From positions 2,167,940 through 2,231,939 of the forward strand of contig NZ_CP091277.1 in the NCBI RefSeq assembly GCF_029633965.1: a DNA stretch of 64,000 nucleotides, written 5' to 3'. The notes under the pieces are model-generated. The model did no database searches. It was not told the DNA's origin and saw nothing but the letters and a program-made list of their open reading frames with translations. Shown in pieces: positions 1-8,074 of the stretch. Both the position numbers and the translations under genes were made by a program. Origin of the DNA: Methanogenium sp. S4BF. GTDB lineage: Archaea > Halobacteriota > Methanomicrobia > Methanomicrobiales > Methanomicrobiaceae. How positions within the stretch are numbered: the stretch's first letter is position 1; every line of letters starts with the position of its first letter.

Positions 1-362
1 GTCGGAACCATGGAGTAGCATGACGCCCGGACGGTTTCCAGGTATCCGCCGCTTCCTTTGAAGAAGAGGACGAAGATATGGGTGATTGCGGCACCGATAA
101 ACAGAGAGATGACTCCGCCCGCCAGAGAGAACAAAAACACTCCCGGAATAATGAAGATGAGGGCGGCATTGGGTATATCCAGCTCCGGGCCGAACGCCGC
201 AAGACCGGCGGCAATCACGACGGTAAGAAGCAGGGAGAAGGCACAGAGAAGCGTCAGGTAGAAGCCAAAGGCGTCCCTGAAGGACTCGTCCCTGTACTCG
301 CCAAATCCCTGATCAAAGGAGAAGAGGCAGGTACGGATATGATCGCTGAACGATGAAGTCAT
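1..362 (-). CDS. Yip1-like membrane protein, 3' part missing
   Basis: Only the N-terminal ~120 residues lie in the window; the gene runs off the left edge. From the ATG at 362 the protein has a short soluble start (MTSSFSDHIRTCLFSFDQGF), then two hydrophobic segments at about residues 35-55 and 62-92, and then a Gly-containing loop followed by an ETVRASCYSMVP stretch. That order (two membrane spans, then an A-x-x-YSMVP-type segment) is what I know from archaeal Yip1-domain proteins, small multi-span proteins of uncertain function. The upstream AGGT is weak as a ribosome site. The neighbour at 481 is divergent. Confidence 0.6.
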   Translation of the reverse strand, partial: MTSSFSDHIRTCLFSFDQGFGEYRDESFRDAFGFYLTLLCAFSLLLTVVIAAGLAAFGPELDIPNAALIFIIPGVFLFSLAGGVISLFIGAAITHIFVLFFKGSGGYLETVRASCYSMVP

Positions 363-480
363 ACCTGTATCTGCATTGAATGCGGCAATAATTCTTGTGA
401 TGAAATGGCGTTTTTGCGTGCGAAACCTTCATCATCCTGTGTTTCGTTAAGGGGACATACCGAACATGGAGGTGTTGTGA

Positions 481-1122
481 ATGAATGTTCTCATAATTTA
501 TGCCCATCCGTATCCTGCATCGTTTAATGCGGCCATGAAGGACCAGGCAGTTTCGGTCCTGCAGGATATGGGTCACATGGTGAAGGTATCAGATCTGTAT
601 GCGATGAAGTTCAAGGCGGCCCTTGATCAGGATGACTTTCTCCACCCCTGCAACAGGGATTTCTTCTCGGTTCCGGGGGAACAGGTGGCAGGGGTCAGAA
701 ACGGCACACTGGCTCCCGACATTCAGGCGGAGATGAAAAAGGTTGAGTGGGCGGATCTGCTGATCTTTCAGTTTCCTATCTGGTGGAGTTCGACGCCCGC
801 CATCCTGAAGGGGTGGATTGACCGGGTCTTTGCACAGGGATTTGCGGTGAATCTTGCAGAGGGTAAACTCTACCGTGAAGGTCTGCTTGCCGGTAAAAAG
901 GCGCTGATATCAACAACGGCCGGGTCTCCGCCGGAATTCTACACTGAGGACGGGCCGCATGGCGATATTAATCATCATCTGATGAGCCTCTGGCACAATA
1001 CGTTTGAGTTTTGCGGCATGGAGGTTGTGCCAACCTTCTATGTGTTTAATGCGGGTGTGATGGATAATCTGCAGGTTAGTGCCGAACTGGAACGGTGGGA
1101 GGAGTATCTGCGCCTGCTGTGA
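481..1122 (+). CDS. NAD(P)H dehydrogenase (quinone) family flavoprotein
   Basis: A 213-residue flavodoxin-fold protein of the MdaB/KefF/NQO1 family, which reduces quinones or similar acceptors by two electrons with FAD or FMN. The first strand and nucleotide loop (MNVLIIYAHPYPASFNAAMK) is typical, as are the W-A-D-L-L-I-F-Q-F-P-I-W-W substrate/flavin segment near residues 90-102 and LKGWIDRVF near 109. The usual family length is 190-270 residues. The start is set by GGAGGTG at 468-474, six bases before the ATG. It stands alone, divergent from the Yip1-like gene. In a methanogen without classical quinones the natural electron acceptor is unknown; a stress or detoxification role is only an inference. 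Confidence 0.85.
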   Translation: MNVLIIYAHPYPASFNAAMKDQAVSVLQDMGHMVKVSDLYAMKFKAALDQDDFLHPCNRDFFSVPGEQVAGVRNGTLAPDIQAEMKKVEWADLLIFQFPIWWSSTPAILKGWIDRVFAQGFAVNLAEGKLYREGLLAGKKALISTTAGSPPEFYTEDGPHGDINHHLMSLWHNTFEFCGMEVVPTFYVFNAGVMDNLQVSAELERWEEYLRLL

Positions 1123-1344
1123 TGGATGTCAGTGTATTGGCCAAATGATGAATCCTGCTATTTTTCATTTTTATTCTGATTGAGCGAACGTTTCGGTGAT
1201 GAGAGTCCCGTGCTCATGCCTCAGCATGCATGGTCTGATGGAGACAGTGCAGAGGGCGGGTAACTCACGGAGAAGTTCAGAGAAATGGTTGTCGGCCCCG
1301 TCATCACCTACATCTGAATGTGAGCTTTCTGCAGCCCTGCATTC

Positions 1345-2907
1345 TCAGACCTTTTTGTCATGTTCTGGCGGAGGAGTTTTCCGGGGTAAAAAGAGGCTCG
1401 CAATAAGTGCAATGCCGAAGAAGAGCGTGATGGCATCAAAGCAGTGGAGCATCCCTGCACCGATGGCGGTGTCAGCGATATCAGCCAGCTGTGCAAGAAC
1501 TGTGTCCGGGACAGCGATTTCAGGACTGCCGGTCTGCATTTTATCTACCCATCCCTGGAGCCCCGTTGCCAGCTGCCCGGCGGGGATGCCGGCCACCGCA
1601 GCCTGCTGTTCGACCTCGTCAACAATCCCCGCGTAGATGAAGATGATCAGAATCACTCCGATAATGGCGGTGCCAAGTGAGGTGCCCAGCTGGCGAAGCG
1701 TATTCAGTACGCCTGCGGCATCGGTGGCGTGTTCGTCCGGTACCGATGAAAGGGTGAGGTTTGTGACCTGCGAGAGTACAATTCCGAGGCCTACTCCCAG
1801 GACAACGGAGCCGGGTATGAAATCGGTGGTGCCGGTCCCGAGCCCGAAGATGCCCCTGAGCATGAACGAGCCTGCCATGCCCAATAGGAGGCCTGCAATG
1901 AGGAGATGTTTCGGGCTGATGAATGCGGAAAGGCGGGCTCCGCCAATCGAGAAGATGAAGACCGCAATCGACATCGGGAGGAGGAGGAGGCCCGTTTCAA
2001 AGGCGCTGATGCCGGTCACCTGCTGGTAGAATACCGGGATGATGAAGAGAAAGCCCGCGAACGCGATGTTCTGGACAACGCCAATGGTGTTGCCGAGGAC
2101 AAAGCTCCGGTTGCGGAATATGCTGATGTCTACAAGGGGTATGCGCCCTGTGGTTTTGCGCCGTTTCTGCCAGAGAAAGAATACACCCATGATAAGCAGA
2201 CCCCCGCCGATCAGCGTGGAGATGTATTGCCAGAGCTCGTAGTTTCGCATGAGCAGGATGCCCATTACAATGGCAAAGAGTCCGGCAAAGGAGAGGAGAG
2301 TGCCGACGACATCAAGATCACGCCACTTCAGGGTGGGACGTGACTCCGTGAGGAGGTATGATAAGACGAGGATGAGGATGACGACCACGAGCTCGATTCG
2401 GAAGGCCCAGCGCCAGCTGTAGAATGTGGTGAGATATCCGCCGAGAATTGGCCCGAACGCGGCACCAGCGGCGCCGATGCCCCCCCACATCCCGAAGGCG
2501 AAGGCAAGATCCCTCCCGCTGTAGGTGCTGGTCAGAAACGTGGTGGTTGCAGGCATCATCAGAATCGCACCCAGACCCTCGAGGATGGCCCAGCCGATGA
2601 GAAGAATGGTTGCGTTCCAGCTCATTGAGGCGGTGAACGTGCCGATACCGTAGATGCCAGTACCAATGAGAAACGCCTTCTTCCGCCCGAGGACGTCCTG
2701 CAGTTTGCCGCCGATGAGCATGAACGACGCCATCACGAGAGCATATATCGCGATGATTGCCTGAATGATGGGCACGGTCGTGTTCAGATCCTGGACAAGC
2801 GCTGTGATTGAGACATTCATGATGGTCGTGTCGATGACCATGATGAAGACCGCCATGCAGATGATGGTGAGCACACCCCATTTGAAATTCCCCCCGGATT
2901 TCATCAT
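1345..2907 (-). CDS. MFS multidrug exporter, DHA2 (14-TMS) family
   Basis: A 520-residue integral membrane protein of the EmrB/QacA type, which expels drugs or other lipophilic compounds by proton antiport. The start region carries the DHA2 hallmark D-T-T-I-M-N-V in TM1, the motif A sequence GGKLQDVLGRKK between TM2 and TM3, and the proline/glycine motif C region GAAGAAFGPILGG in TM5. Hydrophobic stretches are consistent with 14 spans, and the C-terminal tail ends in basic residues. The ATG at 2907 follows a GGAGCG site with short spacing. No regulator or membrane-fusion partner is adjacent, so substrate and control are open. Confidence 0.9.
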   Translation of the reverse strand: MMKSGGNFKWGVLTIICMAVFIMVIDTTIMNVSITALVQDLNTTVPIIQAIIAIYALVMASFMLIGGKLQDVLGRKKAFLIGTGIYGIGTFTASMSWNATILLIGWAILEGLGAILMMPATTTFLTSTYSGRDLAFAFGMWGGIGAAGAAFGPILGGYLTTFYSWRWAFRIELVVVILILVLSYLLTESRPTLKWRDLDVVGTLLSFAGLFAIVMGILLMRNYELWQYISTLIGGGLLIMGVFFLWQKRRKTTGRIPLVDISIFRNRSFVLGNTIGVVQNIAFAGFLFIIPVFYQQVTGISAFETGLLLLPMSIAVFIFSIGGARLSAFISPKHLLIAGLLLGMAGSFMLRGIFGLGTGTTDFIPGSVVLGVGLGIVLSQVTNLTLSSVPDEHATDAAGVLNTLRQLGTSLGTAIIGVILIIFIYAGIVDEVEQQAAVAGIPAGQLATGLQGWVDKMQTGSPEIAVPDTVLAQLADIADTAIGAGMLHCFDAITLFFGIALIASLFLPRKTPPPEHDKKV

Positions 2908-3021
2908 TCGCGCTCCTGCGGAGTAGTATCTGTTGTGATATTTAAGCGTGTGCCAGACTCCCGCGAATCAGGATACTGTCCGCCATTCGGTCTTTCAGGG
3001 AAATCCGATGCCTTGTGGATT

Positions 3022-3612
3022 TCAGGAAAAGAGCCGGTCGAGGGTGCAAAGCACCTCCTCTTCGATCTCTTCTGCGAGAAGGCCGAAGAGGAGGCGGTCA
3101 TGGTAGCCTCCCCTTGCATACCAGTATTTTCGCTGGCATCCTTCAGGGACAAACCCCCCCTTCTCCAGGACCCTCACCGAGCCCCTGTTTCCTGCGGCAG
3201 TATCGGCGTTAAGGCGGTAGGCTCCTGCAACACGGAATGCAAACCAGACAAGGAAGGTGACCGCCTCCGAACCGATGCCCCTGTTCCAGAAGGGATCGTC
3301 GATCTGGTATCCGACAAGGTATGCCCCGGGAGAAAAATCCTCTGCAAGGAGCGCACACTGGCCGATGAAGCTCCCGGTTTCCCGGTTCCGGATCGTGAAG
3401 ACAAAGTGGCCGGGCATCCTGTTCTCAGCGAGTGCGAGAGTGTTCTCATCCACAAAGGGGAGGAAATAGGCCTGGGTCACTTCCGGGGTGTTCGGGCCAA
3501 AGAAGAGCCAGCGGCAGACCGTCTCCTTTGCAAGCATCTCTGATATCGGGGCCAGGTCTTCGAGCCTGATATATGAAAAGGTGAGGGTGGGCGACGTCCA
3601 GGTGGTCTGCAT
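3022..3612 (-). CDS. GNAT acetyltransferase, RimJ/RimL-like
   Basis: A 196-residue GCN5-related N-acetyltransferase. Visible family features are the opening T-x-R-L-x-x-L-like segment (FSYIRLEDLAPISEML), the strand FVFTIRNRETGSFIGQCAL, the WNRGIGSEA motif that replaces the acetyl-CoA pyrophosphate loop Q/RxxGxG/A, and NRGSVRVLEKGGFVPEG, the C-terminal helix-strand typical of the RimJ/RimL branch. That branch acetylates protein N termini or small amines; the substrate here cannot be told. The gene is separated from the MFS gene by about 110 bases and shares its orientation. Confidence 0.85.
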   Translation of the reverse strand: MQTTWTSPTLTFSYIRLEDLAPISEMLAKETVCRWLFFGPNTPEVTQAYFLPFVDENTLALAENRMPGHFVFTIRNRETGSFIGQCALLAEDFSPGAYLVGYQIDDPFWNRGIGSEAVTFLVWFAFRVAGAYRLNADTAAGNRGSVRVLEKGGFVPEGCQRKYWYARGGYHDRLLFGLLAEEIEEEVLCTLDRLFS

Positions 3613-3768
3613 CTGCTATGGTGTTTGTGGGGATGGGGAAATAAGGGTTGGGTGGTTTCGTATTCCCAGAGTCGGGGGGAGGAGTCATATGTATGCCGGA
3701 CGGGTGAGAGCGGGCGGTAAAACAGGGCTATTGAACCTGAATATTCTGAATGATTGCGCTAAAATTGC

Positions 3769-4701
3769 TCAATCCTGATTCACATCCTCATTTCGCATCC
3801 GTTCTCTCCTCTTCCGCTTCTCCTCCCGTCTCACCTTCTGGCCCCATTTCACGGCAGTCAGTCCGGATACCAGCGTCTGGACGATTGCATAGACAATGAT
3901 GATAAGAAATGCCTCCCCGTGGCCTGCGAGGGCGCTTGCCCCCACGAGGAGGGATACGCCGAGATTCCTGTTGGCAGAACTGGTGGCAATCACCTGCCGG
4001 TTGTGTTTCTCCGGGCCGCCCAGAAGATAGCCGATGACCATCGAGAATGCCACCAGAATAAAGACGGCCGCCGTAGCGGCGATGCCAACACTGTAGAACG
4101 AATCGATGAACCTGACCTCGCCTGTCACCTGTACCCAGATGAAGATGATGCCGAAGATGACGATCGTGAGATTCGAGAAGATAAACACCGGCCTCCGTAT
4201 TCTGTCGGCACATGCCCTGCATCGGGAGTTGATGGCCATACCTGCGACCATGGGCAGAAATATGAGGATGATAAGGGTGGTCATCACAGAGAAAAAGTCA
4301 ATCTGCTCCGTGATGGCCCCGGGGAGAATGAGGGTGAGAGTGACGGGAGTGGTGAATATCGCAAGCACACTTAAAAAGAACATGATGCTGATGGCAAGAG
4401 ATACATCGCCTTTGGAGAACTCCGCGAGTTTCGGACCGATGGTCGAACCCGGGGCACAGGCGACGATGAGCAGGCCTGCTGCGACCCCGATGTCCATGGG
4501 AAGCATCCGGACCACAGAGATGCCGGCCAGGGGAATGAGGATGAGATTGATGAAAAGGGCAACCCCTATCAGCCAGCGATGCCGGAGAGGTGCTGCAATC
4601 TCACGCATCGTCAGGCCAAGCCCCATCGAGAACATCGTTGCCACCAGAAAGAGGTAGATGGAAAGTTCAAGGGGCAGGGTAAGACCTATGGTCGGAAGCA
4701 T
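3769..4701 (-). CDS. Bile acid:sodium symporter (BASS) family transporter
   Basis: A roughly 310-residue membrane protein with about ten hydrophobic spans. The early sequence FSMGLGLTMREI, the ACAPGSTIGPKLAEFSKGDVSLA segment (read as two parts: APGSTIGPKLAEFSKGD and the following helix) and the later SSANRNLGVSLLV stretch match the two crossover helices of the BASS/SBF family. Members move bile acids, pantoate, keto acids or similar anions with sodium. I set the start at the ATG 4701 because the codon two places upstream is GTG. The tail is very basic (RREEKRKRRERMR). The substrate in this archaeon is unknown. Confidence 0.85.
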   Translation of the reverse strand: MLPTIGLTLPLELSIYLFLVATMFSMGLGLTMREIAAPLRHRWLIGVALFINLILIPLAGISVVRMLPMDIGVAAGLLIVACAPGSTIGPKLAEFSKGDVSLAISIMFFLSVLAIFTTPVTLTLILPGAITEQIDFFSVMTTLIILIFLPMVAGMAINSRCRACADRIRRPVFIFSNLTIVIFGIIFIWVQVTGEVRFIDSFYSVGIAATAAVFILVAFSMVIGYLLGGPEKHNRQVIATSSANRNLGVSLLVGASALAGHGEAFLIIIVYAIVQTLVSGLTAVKWGQKVRREEKRKRRERMRNEDVNQD

Positions 4702-4845
4702 CTGCACAGAGATAGTCGGTCATCCCTATAATTACTGCTGTTTACTGATTTTTGATGAACAGATGTGAAATTGGGCTTTCTCTGAAAAAAAGCTCAATTT
4801 TATCTGAGAGGATGGATTTATAGCCATTGGTGGCAATATGAAGTC

Positions 4846-5493
4846 ATGGAAACGAAGTACGGTATGTACCTGGCATACTTTTTTCAGACCCTCATCGGCC
4901 TGAACTGTATCTATGCCTTTATATCCGGAAACCTTGTGGGTTTTTTCTCGGCCCTCATCATGTTTATCGCAACCCTGATTCCCTTCTTCATCGCCCATCG
5001 GATGAACATCCGTTTTCCCTGGTTCGTCTTCTTTTTGATTGCCCTTGCTCTCTGGTTCCACACGGCTGGCTATATTCAGGGCTACTATGAGATGTTCTAC
5101 CCGTATTATGACAAAATCGCCCACCTGGTCTCCGGCACGACGGTGGCCCTTCTCGGATTTTTAGGGGTCATCTTCCTTGACCGGTACTGGAATATGACCC
5201 TCACAACCCCCTTCATCGTAGGATTTACGATTATATTCGGGGTGGCCCTCGGGGCATTCTGGGAGATGTATGAGTTTCTGGTGGACACCTTCCTTGGCGG
5301 ATCCCTTGCCGGCCCGATGCAGAACGGCCTGAATGACACCATGCTTGACATGATGTTTGTCCTTGCAGGCTCCATCATTGTCGCCATTATGGGCGTCTTC
5401 TACTTCCGCCATCACCACAAAGAGGACATCGTGGGGTCGATGAATGGAGATGAACTTCTTGGTTCACTGAAAGGGGATGTCAAAAAAGAGTGA
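4846..5493 (+). CDS. DUF2238/YjdF-like membrane protein
   Basis: A 215-residue polytopic protein with about six spans. Conserved-looking charged residues sit inside or beside membrane segments: YYDKIAHLVSGTTVALLG near residue 85-102, and GAFWEMYEFLVDTFLG near 140-155, then NDTMLDM. The pattern D-K-x-x-H...W-E-x-x-E-F resembles the DUF2238 (YjdF) family; function is unknown to me. A TATA-like ATTTATAG at about 4815-4821 lies some 28 bases before the ATG, so the transcript leader is very short or absent. The tail is hydrophilic (HHHKEDIVGSMNGDELL). Confidence 0.7.
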   Translation: METKYGMYLAYFFQTLIGLNCIYAFISGNLVGFFSALIMFIATLIPFFIAHRMNIRFPWFVFFLIALALWFHTAGYIQGYYEMFYPYYDKIAHLVSGTTVALLGFLGVIFLDRYWNMTLTTPFIVGFTIIFGVALGAFWEMYEFLVDTFLGGSLAGPMQNGLNDTMLDMMFVLAGSIIVAIMGVFYFRHHHKEDIVGSMNGDELLGSLKGDVKKE

Positions 5494-5522
5494 CGTGCTT
5501 TCTCTGCGACGTGCTATCTCTG
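5491..5522. repeat. Two-copy 16-bp tandem repeat
   Basis: Units tgacgtgctttctctg (5491-5506) and cgacgtgctatctctg (5507-5522) agree at 14 of 16 positions and begin inside the stop codon of the preceding gene. The rest of the 250-base gap up to the tRNA (5523-5744) shows no convincing gene. The repeat may be simple slippage. Confidence 0.6.
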
Positions 5523-5744
5523 CTATGGTACGAGGAAAAATCCTTTTTGATTTTGATTTCAAAAACCGGAGTCTCAAAATATTCCCGCCTTTCACTGTGC
5601 AGTAGTGCACACTCCGGGTGATGCGGATTTGCTCTGTGGTTGTGACACATCCAGAAATGGTTCCCTGTATCTTCCGTGTCGGCACATATTTGGAACTGCC
5701 CTGAGAATGGTATACCTCTCATGGATATATCCCCTAAAAATGAA

Positions 5745-5816
5745 TGGGCCTGATGCGATTCGAACGCATGACCGTCCGGTTATGAGCCGGACGCTCCACC
5801 ACTAAGCTACAGGCCC
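5745..5816 (-). tRNA. tRNA with CAT anticodon (Met elongator, or Ile2)
   Basis: A complete 72-nt cloverleaf: acceptor stem GGGCCTG/CAGGCCC with discriminator A, D arm GCT...AGC, anticodon stem TCCGG/CCGGA with loop CTCATAA (anticodon CAT), a five-base variable region and T arm ATGCG/CGCAT with loop TTCGAAT. The anticodon stem lacks the three G-C pairs of initiator tRNA, so it is not the initiator. CAT-anticodon tRNAs in archaea also include the AUA-reading tRNA-Ile2, whose wobble C is modified to agmatidine; I cannot separate the two by eye. No CCA is encoded. No intron is seen. Confidence 0.92.
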
Positions 5817-6011
5817 TGATGAATTGTGCATATTCACTATGTCATGAATGGCTAAAAATGTATTGAGAATGCCTGCCCTTTTGGCATCCGGTGGCATTGC
5901 GGGAGAGCGGTTTTTCGGTCCCGGTGTTTGGGTGGTGGATATTTTCCGGTTCGGTTTTGACGGAGCTCCCAGTGGGCCGTTAGATGAAGGTATCCGGCAG
6001 AATGGCCGGTG

Positions 6012-7028
6012 TCAGGGATGTGAGCCCACGATATGGTTAATGGTGTGCTCACAGATGTCAGCTGAATAGTCCCCCATGCGCCGGAGGGAATCTGCGATAT
6101 AGACGAAGTGAATCGCATGTGCCGCGTCAAACGAGAGGGCAAGGCTGCTCACCTCCCGACAGCGTTCCTCCAGATTATCGGTATGTCCGATGGTCGTGTT
6201 TGCCTTTTCCAGATCGCCGGAGTGAAATGCCTCCATTGCAGCCCGGAATATGGCCATCGCGTCACGTTCTGCCCGTTGGATTGATTCACAGATGCCGTTT
6301 TCAATCCCGATGTCCGTCAGTTCAATAGCGTTTCGGGCAATCTTTGTGGCGTGATCTGCAATCCGCTCGATAATCTTTGCGATCTGGATATAACCGGAGG
6401 CGGTTGCGACCGGGATGTCCATCCGGCGGGAGAGGTTCACATCTGAGAAGATCAGGTTAACCTGCCGGGCGACCAGCCACTGGAGGCGGTCCACATCACC
6501 ATCACGTTCAATGACTGAGGCTGCAAGAGAGCTGTTATGGTCCCGCAGGGCAGTGGTTGCATCCTCACTCATCTTTGTCGCAATAACGGCCATCCTGCGC
6601 AGGGTGTTTTCAATCGGCATCTCTGTCGGATTAAGGAGATCCTTTACCGTGATCTCCGTGTCCGTCTCCATCACAATCTCCTGCCCGATGGACATCACGG
6701 TGAAATTCCGCACCTGCTCAATAATATCTGCAGGCAGCCGGTGCCGGGAACGGATCACAATCTCCGTATAGCCGGTAATGTAGGCTCCGACCATTTCACG
6801 GAGAATGAGGGAACGGTCTGTTCCTGCATCAACCATGAAAATCTTTTTTCTCTGTAGCTGCACACCGGTGGTATTCGGTGTCAGAAGCAGTGTCCCGTCG
6901 CTCTGGATAATCAGGCCCACCGCGTCATTTTTCTGAATGTTGGTTGCATCCACCCATTTTTTCGGGAGGGATACAATCAATGAGGAGCCGCCGCTCCGCT
7001 GCACCTTCCGGATCTCCATGTTTGCCAT
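6012..7028 (-). CDS. AbrB-domain/PhoU-domain phosphate uptake regulator
   Basis: Translated from the ATG at 7028 this is a 338-residue protein. Residues 4-45 (MEIRKVQRSGGSSLIVSLPKKW...) form a SpoVT-AbrB swapped-hairpin DNA-binding domain. Residues ~110-335 contain two PhoU-like three-helix units, marked by the acidic metal-binding motif IIERIADHATKIARNAIE and its counterpart IADSLRRMGDYSADICEH. Archaeal proteins of this architecture are taken to couple Pst transport to transcription. An upstream in-frame ATG at 7118 lies in the shared promoter region and overlaps a palindrome, so I reject it. The gene is divergent from pstS, which supports a phosphate role. Confidence 0.85.
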   Translation of the reverse strand: MANMEIRKVQRSGGSSLIVSLPKKWVDATNIQKNDAVGLIIQSDGTLLLTPNTTGVQLQRKKIFMVDAGTDRSLILREMVGAYITGYTEIVIRSRHRLPADIIEQVRNFTVMSIGQEIVMETDTEITVKDLLNPTEMPIENTLRRMAVIATKMSEDATTALRDHNSSLAASVIERDGDVDRLQWLVARQVNLIFSDVNLSRRMDIPVATASGYIQIAKIIERIADHATKIARNAIELTDIGIENGICESIQRAERDAMAIFRAAMEAFHSGDLEKANTTIGHTDNLEERCREVSSLALSFDAAHAIHFVYIADSLRRMGDYSADICEHTINHIVGSHP

Positions 7029-7114
7029 TGTAACAGTATTTAATTGTGATGAGTATATTGCTTGTGGTGTTTGGGTGGTACAAGTATATTCAGTAATATT
7101 TAGTAAGTACTCGT

Positions 7115-7154
7115 ACATTCTGAATGTGTTGAATATCGGTCAAAACTATATATA
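7115..7154 (+). promoter_or_regulatory. pstS promoter with palindromic operator candidate
   Basis: ACATTC-T-GAATGT (7115-7127) is a perfect inverted repeat about 20 bases upstream of a strong TATA box, TATATATA (7147-7154). The expected start of transcription is near 7175-7180. The palindrome is placed to affect both pstS and the divergent AbrB-PhoU gene; that is inference from position. Confidence 0.6.
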
Positions 7155-7187
7155 CTGCTTTTCCTTTTTGGTATGGAGAATTCCATC

Positions 7188-8039
7188 ATGAACATGCGTT
7201 CTAAACCATTCATTGCATTTTCACTGGGAGTCATTCTGCTGGCAACGGCGTTTGTCTGCGGATGTACCGACTCCGGTCCTGCCCCGGCAGAGACCGGGAC
7301 CATCTCTGTGACCGGTTCAACCACCGTCCTTCCGCTTGCGCAGCTGGCTGCTGAGGCATACATGGATGCTCACCGGGAAGCCGATATTCAGGTCTCCGGC
7401 GGTGGTTCGTCTGTGGGTGTGAAGGCAGTCGGTGAAGGCACGGCAGAAATAGGCATGGCATCCCGTGAACTGAAGTCATCAGAATCTGAGGCCTACCCGG
7501 GTCTGGTCCGGCACGTTGTTGCAAAGGACGCCATTGCGATCATCGTCAATCCGTCCAACACGGTTTCTGACCTTAGCGTGGCACAGATAAAATCCATCTA
7601 TCGCGGTGACGTCACCAACTGGAAGGATGTCGGCGGCCCGGATGAGACCATCGTCGTTGTCGGCCGTGACAGTGCCTCCGGTACCCGTGAATACTTCCTT
7701 GAATCGGTGATGGACAAGGAAGACTTCACCACCAGTCAGCTTGAGAAGAACTCGAACGGCGCTGTCCGGCAGACTGTTGCACAGACGCCGGGCGCCATTG
7801 GCTATGTGGGACTTGGCTACCTGGATGGTACCGTGAAGGCAGTTCCGGTCAACAACGGCAGCGCTACGGTTGATGCAAGCGTTGCAACCGTCCTCTCCGG
7901 CGAATACCCGATTGCCCGTGGGCTGAACATGTATACCGTGGGGCAGCCGGCCGGTCTTGCCGCCGATTACCTTGCCTTCATCATGAGCCCTGACGGTCAG
8001 GCACTCGTGGCAGAAGAAGGATTTGTTCCGATTGCCTGA
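7188..8039 (+). CDS. pstS: Phosphate-binding lipoprotein PstS
   Basis: The substrate-binding protein of the high-affinity phosphate ABC importer. The N terminus is a lipoprotein signal: MNMRSKP, hydrophobic core, then VCGC with the lipidated Cys at residue 26. The mature protein contains the phosphate-site signatures ISVTGSTTVLPLAQ and SGGGSSVGVKAVGEGTAEIGMASRE (ligand loop GGGSS), and VVVGRDSASGTRE. The family length of ~280-300 residues fits. I chose the ATG at 7188 because GGAG (7175-7178) is 9 bases upstream and the TATA box makes the earlier ATG at 7173 fall at or before the transcript start. It heads the pst operon. Confidence 0.93.
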   Translation: MNMRSKPFIAFSLGVILLATAFVCGCTDSGPAPAETGTISVTGSTTVLPLAQLAAEAYMDAHREADIQVSGGGSSVGVKAVGEGTAEIGMASRELKSSESEAYPGLVRHVVAKDAIAIIVNPSNTVSDLSVAQIKSIYRGDVTNWKDVGGPDETIVVVGRDSASGTREYFLESVMDKEDFTTSQLEKNSNGAVRQTVAQTPGAIGYVGLGYLDGTVKAVPVNNGSATVDASVATVLSGEYPIARGLNMYTVGQPAGLAADYLAFIMSPDGQALVAEEGFVPIA

Positions 8040-8074
8040 TTCCTTCCGGCACCCTCTCCCCCCCTTTTTGAATT

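Noticed and set aside
7029-7118. N-terminal extension of the AbrB-PhoU protein (ATG 7118)
   Set aside because: The extra 30 residues fall in promoter DNA, overlap the palindrome and precede the normal start of an AbrB domain.
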